From NCBI GenBank assembly GCA_052031065.1, contig JBPEXY010000144.1, forward strand, positions 1 through 37,112: 37,112 nucleotides of DNA. The letters are read 5' to 3'. The stretch is from JBPEXY01 sp052031065 (GTDB lineage Bacteria; Pseudomonadota; Gammaproteobacteria; Immundisolibacterales; Immundisolibacteraceae). Positions 32,869 to 37,112 of the stretch are shown in pieces (the stretch's first letter is position 1; the number at the start of each line of letters is the position of its first letter). The notes under the pieces are model-generated. The model did not search any database, was not told where the DNA came from, and saw nothing but the letters and a program-made list of their open reading frames with translations. The translations under genes and the position numbers were made by a program.

Positions 32869-35265
32869 TTAGGCCTCACCGGTGACGGTAATGGCAGACA
32901 CAGCACGGTGGGTCGCTCGGCGTAAACCGAGTACGACGACCAGTGTCAGCACACTCAGCCCGACGACCCAGGCCAGGGATGTGGCGGGGTGGCGGCCAAA
33001 ATTGGCCAACTGATAAAAAACCGTCGCCGACACATAGCCCAAACCGGTAGTCCAGCCGACCACAAATGCTGCCCAGCGAATCCCCGCCTCCCGGTAGATC
33101 GCCGCCGTTGCTGCGACACAGGGGAAGTAAAGCAGCACAAAAAGCAGGTAGGCAAATGCCCCGGCTTTACCGTCGAACCGCGCCACCATGGCCCCGAAAG
33201 TGCCCATTTGTACCTCCTGCTCGGCGGCGGCGGTCTGGACATCGGCAAAATTACCGATATTGATACCCAGGGGGTCGGCAACACTATCGACAACCGCCAG
33301 CAGGTTATCGGGAATGGTGTTTAATGCCTCTTCCAGGCCGGTAACCAGCGAAAACGGCTCATCAGCAGACACAACACCCGCCGCCGCCAATTCCTGTTCT
33401 GCCAGGGTGCCGTATAGCGAATCGAGGGTTCCCACCACCGCCTCTTTGGCCAGAACCCCGGTAAATATACCGACAGCGGCAGGCCAGTTTTCGCGATCGA
33501 GCCCCATTGGCGCAAACGCTGGCGCGATGGTTCGACCAATTTCACTCAACACCGAATTGGTACTATCTTCATTACCAAAACTGCCATCGTTACCCACGGC
33601 GTTGAGAAAATTGAGCACCAGCACCATCGGCACGATAAGCTGACCGGCACGAACAATGAACCCCTTGAGCCGATCCCAGGTTCGCAGCGCCACACCCTTT
33701 AACGTCGGCAAATGATAGGGCGGGAGTTCGAGCACGAAAGGCGACGATTTGCCCTGCAACAGGGTTGATTTCATCACCAGACCGGTTAACACGGCCATGG
33801 CGATGCCAATCAGATAGAGGGCAAAAACCAGATTCTGACCGCCCACCGGAAAAAAGGCAGCTGCAAACAGGGCATAAATTGGCAACCGCGCTCCACATGA
33901 CATAAACGGAGTCATGGTGATCGTCATCAGTCTGTCCCGTTCCTGCTCCATGGTCCGGGTCGCCATAATCGCCGGTACATTACAGCCAAAACCCACCAGC
34001 AGCGGCACGAAGGCTTTGCCTGGCAGACCGATGGCGCGCATGGCACGGTCCATGACAAACGCAGCGCGCGCCATATATCCAGAATCTTCCAGGACGGAAA
34101 GAAACAGGAACAGAAAACCGATCACCGGGATAAACGTGGCGACGACCTGAACCCCACCGCCGGCACCATCAGCCAGTAGCACGATCAACCAGTCCGGCAG
34201 GCCCAGGCTGGCAAGCAAGACCCCCAACCCATCGACAAACAGAGTGCCGGCAGCGAGGTCAAAAAAATCGATGAATGCGCCGCCGATGTTGATGGTGAAC
34301 ATAAACATCAGGTACATCATCAACAGAAAAACCGGGATACCGAGATAGCGATTGAGCACCACCTGATCAATCAGGTCTGAGCGGTGACGGGTCACCTCAC
34401 CACTGCGTTTGACGTGCTTCTGGGCAATCTTATTTACCAGGTTATAGCGAGCATCGGCGATGACAATGTCAATATCGTCCCCAAGCCGTTGCTCCAGATC
34501 GCCGCTAATGACCGCAATCGACTGCCCAAAAGTGCTGTCGACACTATTGCGGGCGAGAAAATCCCCCTCCAGCAGCCGTAATGCCAGCCAGCGACCGGAA
34601 ACCCCCTTTCTGAGATGAGCGGTCAGATCCGGTTCTATCTGGGTTACCGCAGCCTCAACTTCGGCCGGGTATTCGATAGCGACAGCGGACACCCGGTCGG
34701 CCGCTGCGGTATCCAGTATCGCCTGGCGCAACTGGTCGACCCCTTTACCGGATGCAGCGACCACCCCCACCACCGGACAGTCGAGGGATTCGGCAAGCCC
34801 TGCCATATCGACACTAACGCCCCGCTCCGCTGCCACATCCAGCATATTCAGCGCTACCAGCACCGGCACTTTCATCTCCAGTAGCTGGGTGGTGAGATAG
34901 AGATTCCGCTCCAGATTGGCGGCATCAACAATATTGACTATCAGATCCGCCTGACGCGCATCGACATATTGACGGGCAATCTGCTCATCAATGGCAACGT
35001 CGTTGTCGGCTATTTCCAGCGAATAGGTTCCCGGCAGGTCGACGAGTTCAATCTCAACGTCGTTGTAACGGTAATAACCGGTTTTTTTCTCGACAGTAAC
35101 CCCTGGCCAGTTGCCAACTCTCTGACGAGTGCCAGTCAACGCATTAAACAGCGTGGTTTTACCGCAATTGGGGTTACCGACCACACCGACGGTAAGTCGT
35201 TGAGGAGCAGGGTCTTTAGAGACGGAAGGACCGGCGGAGTCAGCCGGCACAGAAGTGGAACTCAT
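32869..35265 (-). CDS. feoB: Ferrous iron transporter FeoB
   Basis: Inner-membrane Fe(II) uptake protein with an N-terminal G domain. 798 aa. Seen: G1 'GNPNCGKTTLFNALTG', 'VGNWPGVTVEKKTG' (G2), G3 'DLPGTY', G4 'NMLD' in 'VALNMLDVAAERG', then a helical linker and a membrane part with the Gate repeats ('FLFLFLSVLEDSGYMARAAF', 'GFGCNVPAIMATRTM', 'MSCGARLPIYAL'). Cys of 'GFGCNVPA' and 'MSCGARLP' are conserved in the transport path. The ATG overlaps the feoA stop (ATGA). Its feoABC operon is probably Fur-repressed from the promoter at 35683-35712. Confidence 0.97.
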   Translation of the reverse strand: MSSTSVPADSAGPSVSKDPAPQRLTVGVVGNPNCGKTTLFNALTGTRQRVGNWPGVTVEKKTGYYRYNDVEIELVDLPGTYSLEIADNDVAIDEQIARQYVDARQADLIVNIVDAANLERNLYLTTQLLEMKVPVLVALNMLDVAAERGVSVDMAGLAESLDCPVVGVVAASGKGVDQLRQAILDTAAADRVSAVAIEYPAEVEAAVTQIEPDLTAHLRKGVSGRWLALRLLEGDFLARNSVDSTFGQSIAVISGDLEQRLGDDIDIVIADARYNLVNKIAQKHVKRSGEVTRHRSDLIDQVVLNRYLGIPVFLLMMYLMFMFTINIGGAFIDFFDLAAGTLFVDGLGVLLASLGLPDWLIVLLADGAGGGVQVVATFIPVIGFLFLFLSVLEDSGYMARAAFVMDRAMRAIGLPGKAFVPLLVGFGCNVPAIMATRTMEQERDRLMTITMTPFMSCGARLPIYALFAAAFFPVGGQNLVFALYLIGIAMAVLTGLVMKSTLLQGKSSPFVLELPPYHLPTLKGVALRTWDRLKGFIVRAGQLIVPMVLVLNFLNAVGNDGSFGNEDSTNSVLSEIGRTIAPAFAPMGLDRENWPAAVGIFTGVLAKEAVVGTLDSLYGTLAEQELAAAGVVSADEPFSLVTGLEEALNTIPDNLLAVVDSVADPLGINIGNFADVQTAAAEQEVQMGTFGAMVARFDGKAGAFAYLLFVLLYFPCVAATAAIYREAGIRWAAFVVGWTTGLGYVSATVFYQLANFGRHPATSLAWVVGLSVLTLVVVLGLRRATHRAVSAITVTGEA

Positions 35266-35567
35266 TGGCGGTCAATGAGTAAAACGTCGGCTTCCTCACA
35301 GCGCAGGCTCAAATCGAAACCACGCACACGGATCTCTACCGGGTCGCCCAGCGGAGCAAAACGCAGAACCTGAAACTCGACACCAGGAGTAAGTCCCATC
35401 GCCAGCAGCTTGCGCCGGTAACTCCGGTGCCCCGCTTCAAAGCCGGTAACCCGGCCCAATTCTCCAGGCTTCATCTGCCGCAGCGTGGGACGGTCGCTCA
35501 TTTCGAAACAGGGCTCTTGTTCTCGGGCATCAGCCGGCGCAATGGCAGCTACTTCGACAACTTTCAT
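35262..35567 (-). CDS. feoA: FeoA, SH3-like ferrous transport accessory protein
   Basis: Small cytosolic SH3-fold partner of FeoB. About 101 aa from ATG 35567; a TTG lies one codon earlier, and ATG 35501 would give the usual 78-80 aa form starting 'MSDRPTLRQMKPGELGRV'. Neither has an ideal ribosome site. Core seen: 'GELGRVTGFEAGHRSYRRKLLAMGLTPG' and 'FAPLGDPVEIRVRGFDLSLR'. First gene of feoABC and coupled to feoB. Confidence 0.92.
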   Translation of the reverse strand: MKVVEVAAIAPADAREQEPCFEMSDRPTLRQMKPGELGRVTGFEAGHRSYRRKLLAMGLTPGVEFQVLRFAPLGDPVEIRVRGFDLSLRCEEADVLLIDRQ

Positions 35568-35665
35568 CAAACCTATCTCTACCCTGTGAAGGTGGCAATA
35601 CCGTTTAGCAATTTCTGCTTAACGATATGGGAGTCGGTCAGGGCCAAGCTGGCGGGCCAACCGTA

Positions 35666-35684
35666 AATGAAAATGAATCTCATT
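35666..35684. promoter_or_regulatory. Fur box of the feoABC operon
   Basis: The minus strand reads AATGAGATTCATTTTCATT, 16 of 19 matches to AATGATAATCATTATCATT, the classic Fur box. It overlaps the last bases of the -10 and covers the expected transcription start, the right place for repression under iron sufficiency. Confidence 0.85.
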
Positions 35685-35712
35685 TATATTTCCCTCGCTC
35701 CTGCTTTGTCAA
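35683..35712 (-). promoter_or_regulatory. feoABC promoter
   Basis: On the minus strand a perfect -35 TTGACA (35712-35707), an 18-bp spacer, and -10 TATAAA (35688-35683). It points to feoA about 115 nt downstream and is the best sigma70 promoter in the window. Confidence 0.85.
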
Positions 35713-35804
35713 GCAAGGGCAGCAAAGAGTGAGCAGGACCCCTTAAGGGTTCACATCTTCATATTGCGACGAGGAACAGGTGCAGGCAGTAAGGTTTGCA
35801 GGGC

Positions 35805-36290
35805 TTAAACCAGAAATGTCAGCTGGGTCATTTCCTGATCATTATTGAGCAGCAGCACTTTTTTCAGACGGATGCGAAAATCATCGCCCTCAGGCCGCAG
35901 ACGATAAATGTAGCGTCCATGCCAGAAAAACGGCGTATTGACGTTAACCCGCACTTCGGTGGCCTGAAAATTGGCACCCACCTCAATCATGCCGTCTTCC
36001 GTCTGGCTAATCTCGATATTGCCGATAATTCGACGGACTCGGGATTTCGGCTCCTGGGTCCAGGCCATGCCGGTTTGAACCCGTTTCAAGCGCAGATTGA
36101 GGCGGTCCATATTGTCGTAGATGATGGAAAGTTCGCGCTCCGGATCAACGTCATCGTGGTTGCAGGGCACCCAGTAGACACTCTCTTCATGATCATCCCA
36201 AAGCGCAAACCAGTCGTCATAGGCGTTCTCATCTGCCAATCGCGCTTCGCGAAACAGAAACTGCTCTACCGCCCGGTAATCCAATGCCAT
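35805..36290 (-). CDS. Rieske ring-hydroxylating dioxygenase, small (beta) subunit
   Basis: 161 aa, cystatin-like beta-subunit fold of aromatic-ring dioxygenases. Seen: 'AVEQFLFREARLADENAYDDW' and 'FALWDDHEESVYWVPCNHDD', 'ELSIIYDNMDRLNLRLKRVQTG', 'EPKSRVRRIIGNIEI', 'FFWHGRYIYRLR'. These patterns are closest to the benzoate/toluate-type (BenB/XylY) class as I recall it. It follows the alpha subunit by 79 nt with a GGAG site. The substrate cannot be set by this subunit. Transcribed toward, but separated from, the feo operon, which starts behind its own promoter. Confidence 0.92.
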   Translation of the reverse strand: MALDYRAVEQFLFREARLADENAYDDWFALWDDHEESVYWVPCNHDDVDPERELSIIYDNMDRLNLRLKRVQTGMAWTQEPKSRVRRIIGNIEISQTEDGMIEVGANFQATEVRVNVNTPFFWHGRYIYRLRPEGDDFRIRLKKVLLLNNDQEMTQLTFLV

Positions 36291-36369
36291 CTTTCTCTCC
36301 TCTCCCCGGTCATCCGCTATGCTGATGGCACAGCGTACTTCCCCGTGCCGACAACTGTACTGACCACAA

Positions 36370-37112
36370 TCAATATTGGCCGGTCATCACTTTTTTATAG
36401 TGCATCCACTGGGTACGCTGATTAAGTTCACTAAGGTGCCCTTCAACAGTGGCACCCTCTTCATCCACCCATGAAGGATTCCCCATACCCCGGTGCATCA
36501 TGATCCACTCATTCATGCGCGCGTCGAGACCGGTGTAATTGCGCTGCCACACTTCAATATCATCAGCCAGTTGAAAACCGGCAGGGCCGTAGGCTCCCTC
36601 ATCTTCGCGTAGCCGCAGGGTGTTGATAGCGTCTGGAGCACCTTTTAACAAAGCCGGGGCATAGTAGATATAGGTCTCATCCGGGCTCACTGGCACTGAC
36701 CAGCGCAGCTCCTGCAGGATGATGAACAGATTGGGGAAAATGATTGCGTGGGCCGGGCCATCGACAAGAATCTGTTCAGCCCGTTCTTTGCCATAAAAAT
36801 CGGCCATCGCCTGCTGATACTCTGCGACAGCCTCTTCAGGCACCTTCCCCGACCACTCGCCGGTTGCCTTCATACCCATCTGCCGCCGCATTGGCCGCAT
36901 GTCCAGCTCAGCGTGACCATTACCAAGGTCTCGGGCAGTCAATGAATCAAAAAGACCAGCGCCGCCACCCTGCTGCTGCTTGCCGCCAAACATGGCATCG
37001 AGATACATATTGGAGCCGTGGGTCGACATCACATGGTAGCCATCGGCGGAATTTTCGATCCACATCTTCCAGTTGGCGCGGATGGTCATGCGATAGACAC
37101 CGTGATTAAGGG
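36370..37112 (-). CDS. Rieske ring-hydroxylating dioxygenase, large (alpha) subunit, catalytic part (5' cut off)
   Basis: About 246 C-terminal residues; the Rieske domain lies beyond the window edge. ATG 37089 is internal, since the frame continues to the edge as L-N-H-G-V-Y-R. Mononuclear iron site: 'ANWKMWIENSADGYHVMSTH' gives the Asp and the H-x4-H pair, and 'LADDIEVWQRNYTGL' supplies the usual third-ligand/helix region. The ENSADGYH form resembles benzoate/anthranilate-type oxygenases more than the biphenyl/naphthalene type (ENFVGDAYH). With the beta subunit it would form a dihydroxylating oxygenase needing a reductase, not seen here. A Gly/Gln-rich loop 'FGGKQQQGGGAGLF' follows the His pair. 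Confidence 0.92.
   Translation of the reverse strand, partial: LNHGVYRMTIRANWKMWIENSADGYHVMSTHGSNMYLDAMFGGKQQQGGGAGLFDSLTARDLGNGHAELDMRPMRRQMGMKATGEWSGKVPEEAVAEYQQAMADFYGKERAEQILVDGPAHAIIFPNLFIILQELRWSVPVSPDETYIYYAPALLKGAPDAINTLRLREDEGAYGPAGFQLADDIEVWQRNYTGLDARMNEWIMMHRGMGNPSWVDEEGATVEGHLSELNQRTQWMHYKKVMTGQY

Noticed and set aside
35746..35755. Short palindrome CCCTTAAGGG-type stem near the dioxygenase beta stop
   Set aside because: Only about 10 bp, no T tract; too short to call a terminator or operator.
35796..36425. 209-aa plus-strand open frame across the dioxygenase subunit genes
   Set aside because: Antisense to the beta subunit and its ribosome site; not a protein-like composition.

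Overview
The window looks like chromosomal DNA of a free-living gammaproteobacterium outside the enterics. Reasons: the hemA-prfA-prmC-moeB order; a TPR lipoprotein-lolB-ispE-tRNA(Gln)-prs-rplY-pth-ychF block; long CTC-type L25 (215 aa); AsmA/MutY/YggX in overlap; FeoABC; NsrR with class II Hcp. GC is middling-high by eye. I see no insertion sequence, integrase, prophage, CRISPR or rRNA. No gap longer than about 300 bases lacks a gene.

Layout. 1-4573 (+): AsmA (5' end cut off), MutY, YggX and glycine oxidase ThiO. 4676-4752: tRNA-Thr(CGT). 4896-6233 (+): an unusual FHA protein with a 330-residue acidic disordered arm. 6347-10146: acetyl-CoA synthetase and NADP-type isocitrate dehydrogenase (+), with a XylT/DmpQ-like 2Fe-2S ferredoxin between them on the minus strand. 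10214-17812 (-): eight genes on one strand in transcription order hemA, prfA, prmC, moeB, BASS transporter, oxyR, peroxiredoxin-glutaredoxin fusion, rubrerythrin, ending at a strong bidirectional terminator. 18069-25157 (+): cell-envelope and translation housekeeping block.

25223-29438 is a catabolic patch. One alpha/beta hydrolase lies on the plus strand. It faces a minus-strand operon of a BphD-type meta-cleavage-product hydrolase and two unlike acyl-CoA dehydrogenase subunits. The window's right edge (35805-37112, -) holds the beta and truncated alpha subunits of a Rieske ring-hydroxylating dioxygenase. Together with the XylT-like ferredoxin this suggests degradation of an aromatic or polycyclic compound (steroid, terpenoid or alkyl-aromatic). 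The substrate cannot be read from the sequence, and the central extradiol dioxygenase is not in the window.

Between these catabolic parts lies an iron and nitrosative-stress segment. It holds a small exported EF-hand-repeat protein, nsrR divergent from hcp with a shared operator that matches both NsrR and FNR sites, a 40-bp perfect palindrome, and feoABC behind a near-consensus promoter overlapped by a Fur box. With OxyR, the peroxiredoxin fusion, rubrerythrin and YggX, much of the window concerns iron, peroxide and NO handling. That would suit an organism running oxygenases and Fe-S or Rieske enzymes under changing oxygen.

I found no clear new defence or mobile system. The least ordinary items are the FHA protein with repeated Thr motifs, the EF-hand-repeat protein with a hairpin over its ribosome binding site, the apparent CTG start of mutY, the hydrolase lacking its canonical acid residue, and the split catabolic cluster.
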